A DNA stretch of 64,000 nucleotides from a virus: positions 21,775-85,774 of the IMG/VR virus record IMGVR_UViG_3300005466_000026. One strand, 5' to 3'. The translations under genes and the position numbers were made by a program. The notes below the pieces were generated by a model. That model made no database searches. It had not been told where the DNA came from and saw nothing but the letters and a program-made list of their open reading frames with translations. How positions within the stretch are numbered: position 1 is the stretch's first letter; each line of letters opens with the position of its first letter. This document shows positions 13,711 through 21,758 of this stretch, piece by piece.

Positions 13711-13953
13711 TCAGCGACGACGGATACGCTCCATCCAGTCCTCGTGGGCCAGCTCTGGGTCGGTGTAGTAGTGGCCGGTGTGAAAGCCACCGTCCTCCTT
13801 GTTGAACCAGTGAGTGACGTACTCACCGCGCTCCGTGCGGCACAGAGTCACTGCCCCCGGTGACGTGGCGGCAGCGGCGCCGAAGTGACATACGTTCACC
13901 AGCGTCCAGCCCTTGCTGAACGCTGCTTGGTTAGGACAGTAGAGTGTTGGCAT
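13711..13953 (-). CDS. Hypothetical 80-aa protein
   Basis: A soluble protein opening MPTLYCPNQAAFSKGWT and ending in HYYTDPELAHEDWMERIRRR. It carries three cysteines but no regular zinc pattern. No family recognised. Confidence 0.6.
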   Translation of the reverse strand: MPTLYCPNQAAFSKGWTLVNVCHFGAAAATSPGAVTLCRTERGEYVTHWFNKEDGGFHTGHYYTDPELAHEDWMERIRRR

Positions 13954-13955
13954 GG

Positions 13956-14189
13956 TCAGTCCTCCAGATCTTCGTCGGCGAACGGAATGTTACCCTTGTA
14001 GAGCTCCTCGCGTCCCTCGGTGGTCATCTGCGGCCAGCCGCCGCCGTTCATGAAGCTGCAGAAGCTGTACGCGTCCCACGGTCTGCCGAACGCGGCGATG
14101 GTCTCGCGAGTCGCGCGGTAGCCGGGTTCCGCCCCCGGCTCCACGAGTTGAACGCGCCACGTGTTGCCGATGCGTCGCACGGTGTGCAT
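13956..14189 (-). CDS. Hypothetical 77-aa protein
   Basis: The N-terminal strand pair (TVRRIGNTWRVQLVEPG) and an acidic C-terminus (ADEDLED) are the only clear features. It is separated by two bases from the next gene. No family recognised. Confidence 0.6.
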   Translation of the reverse strand: MHTVRRIGNTWRVQLVEPGAEPGYRATRETIAAFGRPWDAYSFCSFMNGGGWPQMTTEGREELYKGNIPFADEDLED

Positions 14190-14200
14190 GTCGGATGCTC

Positions 14201-14290
14201 CTACAGGTAAGAGTTGAAGACGAACGCGAGTATGATCAGCATCGACACGAAGAAGCCGATGCCGGGGGCGACTGTCTCGAGTGTTCTCAC
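14201..14290 (-). CDS. 29-aa membrane peptide, GTG start
   Basis: The GTG at 14290 overlaps the previous TGA (GTGA) behind an AGGAG. The product is a short polar N-terminus followed by one membrane helix (IGFFVSMLIILAFVFNSYL). Supported by translational coupling and hydrophobicity only. Confidence 0.5.
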   Translation of the reverse strand: MRTLETVAPGIGFFVSMLIILAFVFNSYL

Positions 14291-14592
14291 TTGCGTAGGC
14301 TCCTCTGTGTTGCGGCCACCGTGATGGCGGCAGCGTGATTGGCGACCATGTCCAGGCGCAGATTGCGCTGGACGTTCATGACGGTGTTGACGGTCCAGCT
14401 GAGGATCGTCACCGGAGTGTTGCCCTTGTCGCTCTCTGCGCAGGCCTCGAGATATCTCTCGCGCTGACGCTTCAGCTCCTCGACGCCCTCCTCGTGGCGC
14501 TTGATCAGGACGTCGATCCACTCGAGACCGCCGTCGTGGGCCATCTTCAGGAGTGCGTTGTCCCAGTCTCTTCGTGCGCTGCTATTAGTCAC
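14287..14592 (-). CDS. Hypothetical 101-aa helical protein
   Basis: GTG start at 14592 with a CTAGGAGGGT ribosome-binding site upstream. A long charged helix (IKRHEEGVEELKRQRERYLE) suggests coiled-coil interactions. The second half contains ILSWTVNTVMNVQRNLRLDM. No family recognised. Confidence 0.6.
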   Translation of the reverse strand: MTNSSARRDWDNALLKMAHDGGLEWIDVLIKRHEEGVEELKRQRERYLEACAESDKGNTPVTILSWTVNTVMNVQRNLRLDMVANHAAAITVAATQRSLRK

Positions 14593-14620
14593 TGTACCCT
14601 CCTAGGGTGTCTGTGTTGAA

Positions 14621-14893
14621 CTAGAGTGTCGCTGCGGCGCGAACGTCGCGCCAGTCGTAGCTCACCGTCTTCTTGCCGACGAGAGGCCGGATGAACCGGC
14701 CATTCGGCAGCATCACGCCGAACATGTCGCCTCGCTGAAACATCAGCACCGTGCAGCCCTCGCGGGTCTCGGTGCGGTAGACGTTCCAGTGCGCGTCTAG
14801 GTACTGACGCGCGGCTGCAGCCTGCTTCGGGTGCTGGCTCTGCAGCGCCAGCTCGTTGAGCTGCTCCTGAGTGTAGTGTCGACGGCGCGTCAT
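14621..14893 (-). CDS. Hypothetical 90-aa protein
   Basis: A basic N-terminus (MTRRRHYTQEQLNELALQSQ) precedes a beta-rich part (GCTVLMFQRGDMFGVMLPNG). No family recognised. ATGA overlap with the upstream gene. Confidence 0.6.
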   Translation of the reverse strand: MTRRRHYTQEQLNELALQSQHPKQAAAARQYLDAHWNVYRTETREGCTVLMFQRGDMFGVMLPNGRFIRPLVGKKTVSYDWRDVRAAATL

Positions 14894-15285
14894 ATTAGTC
14901 CCTCCACCTTCATCTGCTTGCGGCGCTCCTCGAAGTCCATGCAGAACGCGCAGGACTTCTTCGCCTCATCCTCGGTGCGCTCGCGACCGTCGTGGTCGCG
15001 GCCCATGTACGTCTGCCAGTGCGGACGGTTCATGTCCTGGAGATCCCAGTAAGTCGGCATGTCGCCGTCCTTCTCGGGTACGATCTGGAACTGATCGTTG
15101 GATAGTGTCTTCTTGCCGTAGGCCTCAGCCTCCTGTGGCGTGGCGAACCGCTGGAAGCGGTCGCAGCGACTCCAGTAGGCTCGGCCGCGATGACCCTCGG
15201 CCAGCAGGTAGATGTGATACGGCACTGGATACTGACCCCACTGCGGAGCGTAGTCGGTGGTCGACATTGAGCGAATGAGATACAT
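14890..15285 (-). CDS. Hypothetical 131-aa protein
   Basis: I choose ATG 15285 behind AAGGAGAAG rather than the later ATG at 15267. The product is aromatic- and charge-rich with a Cys pair late (KKSCAFCMDF). Segments such as TPQEAEAYGKKTLSNDQFQI suggest a small alpha/beta fold. No family recognised. Confidence 0.6.
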   Translation of the reverse strand: MYLIRSMSTTDYAPQWGQYPVPYHIYLLAEGHRGRAYWSRCDRFQRFATPQEAEAYGKKTLSNDQFQIVPEKDGDMPTYWDLQDMNRPHWQTYMGRDHDGRERTEDEAKKSCAFCMDFEERRKQMKVEGLI

Positions 15286-15296
15286 TGTGCTTCTCC

Positions 15297-15476
15297 TTAT
15301 TCTGCGTAGCAGATCAGTTGACCGGAACGGTAGAAGACGCCTACCTTGTAGGCCTCGTCTACCACGATTATCTTCCACTCGTCGCACGGTCGGCAGTTGT
15401 CTCGGCCGTGCACCATCGCCCAGCGATGGGCCTCGTCGACTGTCTTGAACGACGGGCTCACGTCCTTGGTAGTCAT
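15297..15476 (-). CDS. 59-aa protein
   Basis: ATG at 15476 with AGGAGAAG upstream. MTTKDVSPSFKTVDEAHRWA is followed by a CRPC cysteine pair and a beta hairpin (WKIIVVDEAYKVGVFYRSG). It could bind a metal through the Cys residues. No family recognised. Confidence 0.55.
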   Translation of the reverse strand: MTTKDVSPSFKTVDEAHRWAMVHGRDNCRPCDEWKIIVVDEAYKVGVFYRSGQLICYAE

Positions 15477-15499
15477 GTGGCTTCTCCTGTTTGAGTTGA

Positions 15500-15679
15500 C
15501 TAGATGTAGCCGTAGAGCATGGCTTCGATGTGTGACTTCTGCTCCTCGCGAGTGCTGAGCTTCATCAGCTCTCGCGCCTCTTTCTCGGTGCAGCCGAACT
15601 CATCGGCTAGGTTCTCAATTACGATCTTGCGCTTCTTCAGCGACAGCTTGTTGTACGGCATCTTTTTTCTCTTGTTCAT
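15500..15679 (-). CDS. 59-aa basic helical protein
   Basis: ATG at 15679 behind CTAGGAGAAG. The basic N-terminus (MNKRKKMPYNKLSLKKRK) and a helix-turn-helix-like stretch (ENLADEFGCTEKEARELMKL) could form a small DNA-binding protein. The similarity is structural only. Confidence 0.55.
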   Translation of the reverse strand: MNKRKKMPYNKLSLKKRKIVIENLADEFGCTEKEARELMKLSTREEQKSHIEAMLYGYI

Positions 15680-15690
15680 CTTGGCTTCTC

Positions 15691-16149
15691 CTAGATGCGA
15701 ACGGCCATGATCTTGGCGTTCTCGATTAAGCTCTTCAGCGTCTTGTAGTCCTCGATGTTGCAGTGCGGAGGGCGCGTCTGGATGATCTCCTCCAGCAGCA
15801 CCATCTGCGACGACGACAGACGAACGCGCTTCGTCTTGCCCTTCTTCTGCTTCTTCGGCGCTGGCGCGGCTGCGACAGGACCGTCGGGAAACAGTACCTC
15901 GAACTGCGAGTAGAACTTCTTCATGTTGCCGCCGCGCTTCTCGATCTCGGCTACGTATCCGGCGATCTGCTTCTGCACCGTCGCTAGATCCTCGCCGTCC
16001 TGCACGGCGTTCTCGTATCCCGCGCACTCGAAGCACTCGTAGCAAAGCGGCGACGAGCGATCCTGGTGAGTGATGCGCGTGCTGCGGTCGCAGGTCGCGC
16101 ACTTGAACACACCGCGACCGTCGCGCTGAAAGTGATTTGCTTTTCTCAT
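15691..16149 (-). CDS. 152-aa zinc-binding protein
   Basis: ATG 16149 follows GGAGAACC. Near the N-terminus FKCATCDRS and LCYECFECAG give four to five cysteines in zinc-finger spacing. A linker rich in Ala/Pro/Lys follows (AAAPAPKKQKKGKTKR), then a helical C-terminal part (QMVLLEEIIQTRPPHCNIED). It is the promoter-proximal gene of the leftward small-gene operon and lies next to the long intergenic region. No family recognised. Confidence 0.65.
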   Translation of the reverse strand: MRKANHFQRDGRGVFKCATCDRSTRITHQDRSSPLCYECFECAGYENAVQDGEDLATVQKQIAGYVAEIEKRGGNMKKFYSQFEVLFPDGPVAAAPAPKKQKKGKTKRVRLSSSQMVLLEEIIQTRPPHCNIEDYKTLKSLIENAKIMAVRI

Positions 16150-16213
16150 GGTGGTTCTCCGTTTGCTTGTGCATGTATAATGTGTGATAGCCTGAAAATT
16201 GACTAACGCAGAA

Positions 16214-16235
16214 GGCGGAGGCTCTCGCCTCCGCC
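16214..16235 (-). terminator. GC-rich inverted repeat, possible terminator of the polymerase operon
   Basis: GGCGGAGGC (16214-16222) pairs perfectly with GCCTCCGCC (16227-16235) around TCTC. Being upstream of the leftward promoter candidate at about 16175, it could stop polymerase-operon transcripts. A TTTT tract follows further along the minus strand, but not immediately. Confidence 0.45.
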
Positions 16236-16562
16236 CGCTGCAATCTCTTTGTCGTTGCTCTCCTCGCCTTCCTCCGCTCGTGCCGCCACTCATCTCGCTA
16301 CTGCGGATGCGGTGGTCATCTGGTGTGAGATGCGGATTTCGGTTCCTTCGTGAGCGCCTCGTCTGGATCCTGCCAGGGATCCTCTGCGCTTCTAATGTTC
16401 TTGGCTCGTGGGCTGGATACTTCCGCCCTGCGACGACGACCCTCGGTCTGCGTTCTGGTGTTCGTCTACGAGTTTCCTGCCGGTTCAAAATTCTGCCAAA
16501 AAATTTTGCTGGCCAGCAGCAGCAACGGGTCCGCCCCGTTGTATTCGCGGTGTCCTAAACCA

Positions 16563-16602
16563 CGGTAGCTTTTTTCGGCCGCTGAAGGGCGCTCGCTACC
16601 GT
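16563..16602. repeat. Inverted repeat ACGGTAGC / GCTACCGT
   Basis: ACGGTAGC at 16563-16570 is exactly complementary to GCTACCGT at 16595-16602, separated by 24 bases that begin with a T6 run. A second, smaller hairpin, CAACGGG/CCCGTTG at 16523-16541, lies 21 bases to the left. They may be protein-binding arms or parts of a structured RNA. Confidence 0.45.
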
Positions 16603-16749
16603 AAGGAGTCTTCCCTGTTTTTGCCCTTTTCGCCCCGGGACCGAAGCCGCTGTGGGGGAGGGGAATTGGCGGGACTTGACTCTTTTCGCCGGTGCCAGTT
16701 AGGGGATGGGGTTGGAGGCCACCGCTTGCTAACCAGCACCCTCATAATA

Positions 16750-16769
16750 GCCTACCCCTAGGGGTAGGC
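16750..16769. repeat. Perfect 20-base palindrome
   Basis: GCCTACCCCTAGGGGTAGGC is an uninterrupted palindrome with no loop, so a dimeric protein-binding site is more likely than an RNA hairpin. A partial copy of its centre (CCTAGGGGTT) recurs at 16813-16822, close to the polymerase stop. Flanking DNA is A/T-rich. Confidence 0.6.
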
Positions 16770-16845
16770 CAAGCGATATTCTTAGGCTTTTATACCTATT
16801 CATAGATTGGTTCCTAGGGGTTAATGAGACGTTAATTTTTCGTCG

Positions 16846-18849
16846 CTATTTTGGAAGGTCAGCCCACGTGCCGGTCGCGGTTCCCCACGTCCGGCCGTAC
16901 TCGGCGTCCACCATCATGGGAACCTCGAGAGAAACTATCTCGCGCATGATCTGCGTTATCTCGTTCCCTGTCTTCTCACTGGCCTGACTGAAGCCGAGCT
17001 CGTCGTGCATCTGGATGAGCGGTACGTGGCCAGCATCGTAGCACGCTCGCATGGCCATCTTGGTCTGCCGCGCCGCGCTGCCCTGAATGAGACCATTCAT
17101 GGCCTTTCGACACTCGGCCCGCCGCAGTCTCTTGCCGTACCACGGATGGTCCTTGTCCCTCACCCGCTCGCGAGCCTCCTCGATCCGGCAGTAGCCCATC
17201 TTGATCTGGCCGCCGCTGCCCCATCCTCTGCGCCGCTCGTCCTCTGAGAGCCAAGTCGGCTCCCACATGTCGAAGTGAATTCGGGCTCCGTCTATCAGCC
17301 GTATGAACCCGGTGCGACTGGCCTTCTCCTGACACAGAGTGTTCAGCTGCTTGACGAACGGCATCTGCTCGTCGTACTGCGTCATTATCTTCTCGGCCTC
17401 CTCCATGCTCTTGTTGATCATGGAGGCGAACTTCTTCACGCCAGCGCCGTACGACTTCGCGAAATTCGTGTCCTTCGCTGGCTTGCGCGGCAGACCAGTC
17501 ATGTCGGCGACCATGCTGTGAAAGTCGGTGCGCGGATCTGTTCTGTAGCGAGTCGCGGCCTCCAGCGCCTTCTTCAGCTTGTTGCGAACCGCGAAGTGCA
17601 CTATCAGCCGGTACTCCTGCTGAGAGTAGTCCGCCGACATCCACGCCTCGCCCTCCTCGGGCAGGAACAGCCCCCGGATGAGCGTCGCCAGCTCCTCGTT
17701 CCGATGCGGCATCTGCTGCAGCGGGGGGTCGGAGTAGCTGAAGCGATAAGTGCGAGTGCCGCCCTCCTCGGACTTGAACTGATTGATGGAGGCGTGAAGC
17801 CTGCCGAGATGGGCGTAGTCTATGATGTACGACTGAACGAACTTGTGCGCGGCCTCGTGATACTCCTTCGCCTTGACCAGCATGGGAGGGAGCCAGTGCG
17901 GCGAGTCCTTCATCCACTTCTTCTCGAAGCTGCCGCGTCCAGTACCGTCGCGCGGGAACTTGATCTTCAGCTTGGTGAATACGTCCGTCATCCAGCCGTT
18001 GGATCGCAGGTCGTCGATGTCGACGCCGTGTCCCAGCTTGGAGCTGATGTCGCGGAAGGTCTCCCTAGACGTCTCGATGCAGTGTGCCTTCACCTGCTCG
18101 GCGGCCTCTAGATCTACGCGAATGCCGCGCCTGCGCATGGCGTGGACCACCGGCAGGAGATCCATCTCGAGCTGGTACGCGTCTACTGTCTTCTCCTTCT
18201 CCATCAGCGGTCGCAGCTTGTGCGCCAGCTGGAGCGTGCGAACCGCGTCGGTCTCCGCGTACTCTCCCACGAACTTGGCCGGGAGCCGCCACATGTCCGT
18301 CTTCGGATCGATGCCGTAGGACGCCGCTGCGTCTCTGAGAACTCGCTCCTCCTTGCCCGGTAGTCCTTGCCACTCGCAGAGCGCGTCGAGATTGAACTCG
18401 AAGCGGTTCTCGTCTATCATGTTGGCCATGCACGTCGTGTCGTCCACCTGGGATGGACACCCGACGCCGAGATCTACGTCGCCCCATCCCACGTCGAACG
18501 GCGCGTTCTGCATCACGAAGCGGACGCCAGCCCTCTGATGGTCCTTCTCCCATCTGGCGATCTGGTCGGGCTGGAAGCACTCGGTGTCCGGATGCCTGAT
18601 CGGCGCGTAGAAGGACTCGAAGACCTCACCCTTCTTCCACGCTGCGCTGACGCCTATCACGTAGCCAGCCTTCATCGCCCATCCTGGACCGCGCTCGGCC
18701 GCGAGGCCGTCGTCCTTGCACTCGCGGTCGAAGCCTATCTCCTTGCACCTGCGGAGATCAGGCAGCTCAGTCGGCGGCTCCCAGTCGCTGGTCGGCGTGA
18801 ACAGCGGGTCCTGAAAGCCGCCGACGTGATAGTTCTTGCGCTTCTTCAA
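16846..18849 (-). CDS. Family A DNA polymerase with 3'-5' exonuclease domain
   Basis: Replicative polymerase of the PolA/T7 type. I start at TTG 18849, which overlaps the upstream TGA and follows GGAGGCGGAGAC, giving 667 residues. Proofreading domain: FDREC with D41/E43 (Exo I), NAPFD 115-119 (Exo II), YAETD 198-202 (Exo III). Polymerase domain: motif A DYSQQEYR (407-414), motif B KDTNFAKSYG (459-468), motif C MHDEL (614-618). No 5'-nuclease domain is present. All key catalytic residues are there. It leads the cluster of DNA synthesis and modification genes. Confidence 0.95.
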   Translation of the reverse strand: MKKRKNYHVGGFQDPLFTPTSDWEPPTELPDLRRCKEIGFDRECKDDGLAAERGPGWAMKAGYVIGVSAAWKKGEVFESFYAPIRHPDTECFQPDQIARWEKDHQRAGVRFVMQNAPFDVGWGDVDLGVGCPSQVDDTTCMANMIDENRFEFNLDALCEWQGLPGKEERVLRDAAASYGIDPKTDMWRLPAKFVGEYAETDAVRTLQLAHKLRPLMEKEKTVDAYQLEMDLLPVVHAMRRRGIRVDLEAAEQVKAHCIETSRETFRDISSKLGHGVDIDDLRSNGWMTDVFTKLKIKFPRDGTGRGSFEKKWMKDSPHWLPPMLVKAKEYHEAAHKFVQSYIIDYAHLGRLHASINQFKSEEGGTRTYRFSYSDPPLQQMPHRNEELATLIRGLFLPEEGEAWMSADYSQQEYRLIVHFAVRNKLKKALEAATRYRTDPRTDFHSMVADMTGLPRKPAKDTNFAKSYGAGVKKFASMINKSMEEAEKIMTQYDEQMPFVKQLNTLCQEKASRTGFIRLIDGARIHFDMWEPTWLSEDERRRGWGSGGQIKMGYCRIEEARERVRDKDHPWYGKRLRRAECRKAMNGLIQGSAARQTKMAMRACYDAGHVPLIQMHDELGFSQASEKTGNEITQIMREIVSLEVPMMVDAEYGRTWGTATGTWADLPK

Positions 18850-19808
18850 GTCTCCGCCTCCCACGCGCGGTCTATCAGGTGATGCTTCTCGTCGCTCGGG
18901 TTCCACTCGTAGAGTGTAGCGACCCACTCCTGCATCTTCTCCCACTCGTGACGATTGGCTTCTTCCTGAAACTTCGGGAAGTACTCTCTGGCGCCGAGAG
19001 GACACAGAGCGATCTTGACGACGTACAAGTTACCCTGCGTCGGCTTGAAGTCGTACAGACTGCGGATGAGCGCGGGCGGCTCTCCGAACTTCGGATCGCA
19101 CACGCTGGCCTCTAGAACCCACAGAGGACCGACTCTTCTGAACCACGTCTCGATGTGCATCTGCGTGAATACGTTGTTGATCACGTCGTCGGTCATCACC
19201 CACGGAGCCAGCGACTCGTGCTGCCCGCCGTCCTCAGGAGTACCGATGACTCTCTTGTCGTCGAACGGTGGTTTAGAGTACGCGTCCACCGACTCTACGC
19301 TGGTGTCGCTGTTCCAGACCTCGCTCATCCTGCGAGCCTCCTCCGCAGTCAGCCGAGGCGCGACGATGATCTTCTTCTCTCGCTCCGGCAGCACCGCGCC
19401 GCGCGAGATCATCTCGGCCTCGATCAGCGTGGCGTAGCGCCGCAGGTCCCGGAGGCAGGCTAGAACGCTGCCGTCCTTGCCGCTCGGGTCGTCGTGTATC
19501 TTCTCGAAGACGTCCTCCTCGCTCAGCTTCTGCACCATCCACTCGGCCAGCTCGTGAGACAGCGTGTACTCCTTGTCCGGGTCCGTAGCTACGTCCTGAA
19601 GGTCCTCTCGGCTGAAGCTCTCCGGCCACGGCACGGAGGCCATCATGTTCAGCAGTCGGTCCATGTTCCTGCGAAACATGAACCACGCGCTTCGTCCACC
19701 GGCCATCTTCCAGCTTCCCTGATAGGTGGCCTCCTTCTCCCTGAGCAGCATGACGTCGCTGTCGGCGACGCGCTGCAGATGCTCCAGATGCTTCATGTCG
19801 TGGCTCAT
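18846..19808 (-). CDS. Protein with Nmad1-like (DUF1599-like) N-terminal domain
   Basis: ATG 19808 overlaps the upstream stop. The N-terminal 90 residues (REKEATYQGSWKMAGGRSAW, then FRRNMDRLLNM) resemble nucleotide modification associated domain 1, found next to thymidylate-synthase-like enzymes in phages with modified bases. The later part is beta-rich (WVLEASVCDPKFGEPPALIR; YVVKIALCPLGAREYF) and not recognised. Nmad1 proteins have no established biochemistry that I know. Its position between the polymerase and the HD/thymidylate-synthase-like genes supports a nucleotide role. Confidence 0.6.
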   Translation of the reverse strand: MSHDMKHLEHLQRVADSDVMLLREKEATYQGSWKMAGGRSAWFMFRRNMDRLLNMMASVPWPESFSREDLQDVATDPDKEYTLSHELAEWMVQKLSEEDVFEKIHDDPSGKDGSVLACLRDLRRYATLIEAEMISRGAVLPEREKKIIVAPRLTAEEARRMSEVWNSDTSVESVDAYSKPPFDDKRVIGTPEDGGQHESLAPWVMTDDVINNVFTQMHIETWFRRVGPLWVLEASVCDPKFGEPPALIRSLYDFKPTQGNLYVVKIALCPLGAREYFPKFQEEANRHEWEKMQEWVATLYEWNPSDEKHHLIDRAWEAET

Positions 19809-20311
19809 GATATCTTCACTCCCTTCATCCACTCGTCGACCTTGACGTACTGATACAGCTCGTCCGCCATCTTGAGTGCGATCTCTCTGGTGTCGCGCAT
19901 GGGTATTGCGGCGTACTGATTACCCATCATGAACTCGTGAAAGCAGAACTCGTACATCTCCAGCAGGTCGCAGATCTTGAACCGCTTCCACTCGTCCTCT
20001 CGCATCTGCGGCAGCTCGATCTGCTGATGACCCAGACCCAGTCTCTCGGCCTCGTTGACAGCCGCGCCGTAGCCCTCGACTCGGTGCTTGCCGCCGAACG
20101 GAACGTCGCCGGCGAACTGCTCTCCCATGTCGTGATGCAGGCAGTAGTAGAGAACCTCCGCGCGAGGAATACCGAACACCTCGCAGTAGATCTGCGCGAC
20201 GCGACCCTGATGCTCGATCACGTTCGGCTTTCGCAGAGTCGGCCAAGTGTGCCATCGCGCCACCTGACCGGCTAGATGCCTTGATCTGTAGACTTGATCT
20301 CTAGTAACCAT
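19805..20311 (-). CDS. HD-domain hydrolase (YfbR-like 5'-nucleotidase type)
   Basis: The 168 residues show the HD order: early RSRHLAGQVARWHTWP and EHQGRVA (first His), YYCLHHDMGEQFAGDVPFG (the HD pair and ligand region) and KICDLLEMYEF (late Asp). YfbR-like enzymes dephosphorylate deoxynucleoside monophosphates; in phages they often sit next to dNMP-modifying enzymes, removing the unmodified nucleotide. Substrate is inferred from context. It is tightly coupled to both neighbours. Confidence 0.8.
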   Translation of the reverse strand: MVTRDQVYRSRHLAGQVARWHTWPTLRKPNVIEHQGRVAQIYCEVFGIPRAEVLYYCLHHDMGEQFAGDVPFGGKHRVEGYGAAVNEAERLGLGHQQIELPQMREDEWKRFKICDLLEMYEFCFHEFMMGNQYAAIPMRDTREIALKMADELYQYVKVDEWMKGVKIS

Positions 20312-21463
20312 TCACATCCTCCTCGTCATCCACTCGGTGCACGCCACGCGCCAGTCCTCTGACTGGATCTCGTTGGCTGCAGCCACCGCTCTTATCTTCT
20401 GGCCGTCTCTCCACAGACGGTGCGACCGAACAACCGGCTGAGCAACCTCGCAGAACCAGTCGTTCTCGCAATGTCTCAGAGGTACGTCGCTCTCTGTTCG
20501 GTAGCACTCGTCGTGCCACGACATGAACTCGATGACGTCCTCGTCGGCCTTCTCTCCGACCGTGAATACCGGGCGCGTCTTCAGCCGAAGAGAGAAGTAC
20601 CTGTCGTCGTGCAGGGCGCCGACTATGCTGCTCTCCTCCTTGGCCATTCGCTTGGTCATAACGCCGAGCATCGTCTCGTACATGTGAAAGTTGTTCGAGA
20701 GAACGTACAGATCACCCATCGCCACGCCGACGCGAGCAGCCAGATACTCCTGCAGAAAGCTGAAGTGCACCGAGTTCGCGCCGTAGAGTCCCCAGACGAT
20801 GTCGTTACTGCGGCAGCACACCGTCATGTCCAGAACTCTGTTCCCCTTAGATATGACCACGCCGTCCGGCCAGTGATCTGGACCGTCTCCGCGCACTCTG
20901 AGATAGATGTGCGTGTTGCACGGTCTGTCCTTCCACTCGCCGGTGAGGTCCAGAGCGCCGACCTCCTGCTCGCCGACGTTGCCGTTACCCAGACTAACGG
21001 GCAGCGTGACGCTGGAGCAGTCCCACATCTGGATGACGCACTGACGCGTCCCCGGGTCCTTGATCAGCCGATCCACGACCGCTCCCAGCTGATCAAGTCC
21101 GAAGCGGAAGCGCCATCGGTGTCCGTACGCTCCGTGGATCTGACCCCCGGCCTCCCAGTTCGCGCTCCCGCTGGCGCTCTCGGCGAACCGCTGGCCGAAG
21201 TCCGTCACGTAGTGGTTCAGCGTCTCGGCGTCGTCCCTGCCAGCCAGCATCCAGATGGCCTCCACGACGTGAAAGAATGGATTGGCATCTCTCACCTTGC
21301 TGAAGACCACGCGCTCCCACGGTCTCTTGAGGCGCGTGACGACGGGACCGGGGGCGACTAGGCAGGGACCCGCCCGAGTCTTCTCGAGCAGGCCGGAGTT
21401 GATTAGCAGGTGCACTCCCTTCGGGAGTGCCGCCGCTGAGTTCGTGGTGTCGATGACGTGCAT
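20312..21463 (-). CDS. Thymidylate synthase / dNMP hydroxymethylase family enzyme
   Basis: The family uses 5,10-methylene-tetrahydrofolate to methylate or hydroxymethylate position 5 of dUMP or dCMP. Motifs: YGHRWR (113-118), PC with the catalytic Cys182, CRSNDIVWGLYGAN (217-230) and NNFHMY (257-262). The Asn in GAN sits about where Asn177 of E. coli ThyA contacts uracil; dCMP hydroxymethylases usually have Asp. This favours dUMP as substrate. At 383 residues it is longer than ThyA (264), with an insertion around 150-178 and a C-terminal extension. The HD, Nmad1-like and DNA-kinase-like neighbours favour hydroxymethylation over plain thymidylate synthesis. Confidence 0.85.
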   Translation of the reverse strand: MHVIDTTNSAAALPKGVHLLINSGLLEKTRAGPCLVAPGPVVTRLKRPWERVVFSKVRDANPFFHVVEAIWMLAGRDDAETLNHYVTDFGQRFAESASGSANWEAGGQIHGAYGHRWRFRFGLDQLGAVVDRLIKDPGTRQCVIQMWDCSSVTLPVSLGNGNVGEQEVGALDLTGEWKDRPCNTHIYLRVRGDGPDHWPDGVVISKGNRVLDMTVCCRSNDIVWGLYGANSVHFSFLQEYLAARVGVAMGDLYVLSNNFHMYETMLGVMTKRMAKEESSIVGALHDDRYFSLRLKTRPVFTVGEKADEDVIEFMSWHDECYRTESDVPLRHCENDWFCEVAQPVVRSHRLWRDGQKIRAVAAANEIQSEDWRVACTEWMTRRM

Positions 21464-21479
21464 CTGTGGCTCCTGTCGG

Positions 21480-21758
21480 TCAGAACGGTATCTCGTCGTC
21501 GTCCACCTCGGTGCGGCGTTTGCCGCCTCCGAAGGACGGCTTGTCGTCGCCGCTGCCGCTGCGCTCTGCGCGCTCCTTCGGCTCGAACAGCATGATAACT
21601 ATCTTGTTCTCCTTCTTGGGGTCCGGGACGGGGACGCTGTCCAGGTAGATAGTGATCTGTCCCTTGTCGTTCTGGTGAGCCTGTCCTACTCGGTGCCACC
21701 AGACACCGTCCTCGTTGTACTTAGGTCTCGGAGTCATCGCGTCGTATCTCTTCGGCAT
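21480..21758 (-). CDS. 92-aa protein with SSB-like acidic tip
   Basis: The body (DGVWWHRVGQAHQNDKGQIT, then a strand LDSVPVPDP) resembles small plasmid and phage proteins of unknown function with the W-x-R-x-G-x-A-x-x-x-x-D-G pattern. The C-terminus EVDDDEIPF strongly resembles the DDDIPF tip by which bacterial SSB recruits replication proteins. It may bind ssDNA, or use the tip to recruit SSB partners. It overlaps the end of the upstream gene by 38 bases. Confidence 0.65.
   Translation of the reverse strand: MPKRYDAMTPRPKYNEDGVWWHRVGQAHQNDKGQITIYLDSVPVPDPKKENKIVIMLFEPKERAERSGSGDDKPSFGGGKRRTEVDDDEIPF

Larger units (their letters stand above)
16150..16845. other. Long non-coding region with several palindromes; candidate origin or promoter region
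   Basis: This 696-base stretch separates the DNA polymerase gene from the next leftward operon. I find no convincing gene on either strand. It holds inverted repeats at 16214-16235, 16523-16541, 16563-16602 and 16750-16769 and A/T tracts near 16495-16507 and 16780-16845. A TATAAT-like element lies at 16174-16181, 25 bases before the downstream start codon, and is a candidate -10 box for leftward transcription, though the -35 is poor. Origin, promoter region or a small RNA gene are all possible. Confidence 0.5.

Noticed and set aside
16480-16520. Possible tRNA end (GGTTCAAAATTC-like T-arm)
   Set aside because: The T-arm stem does not pair correctly and no acceptor or anticodon arm can be drawn around it. 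I found no tRNA gene in the window.
16199-16761. Plus-strand frames in the long intergenic region
   Set aside because: The 117-119 codon frames have no ribosome-binding site, no domain and odd Cys/Arg/Ser composition, and would be isolated plus-strand genes.
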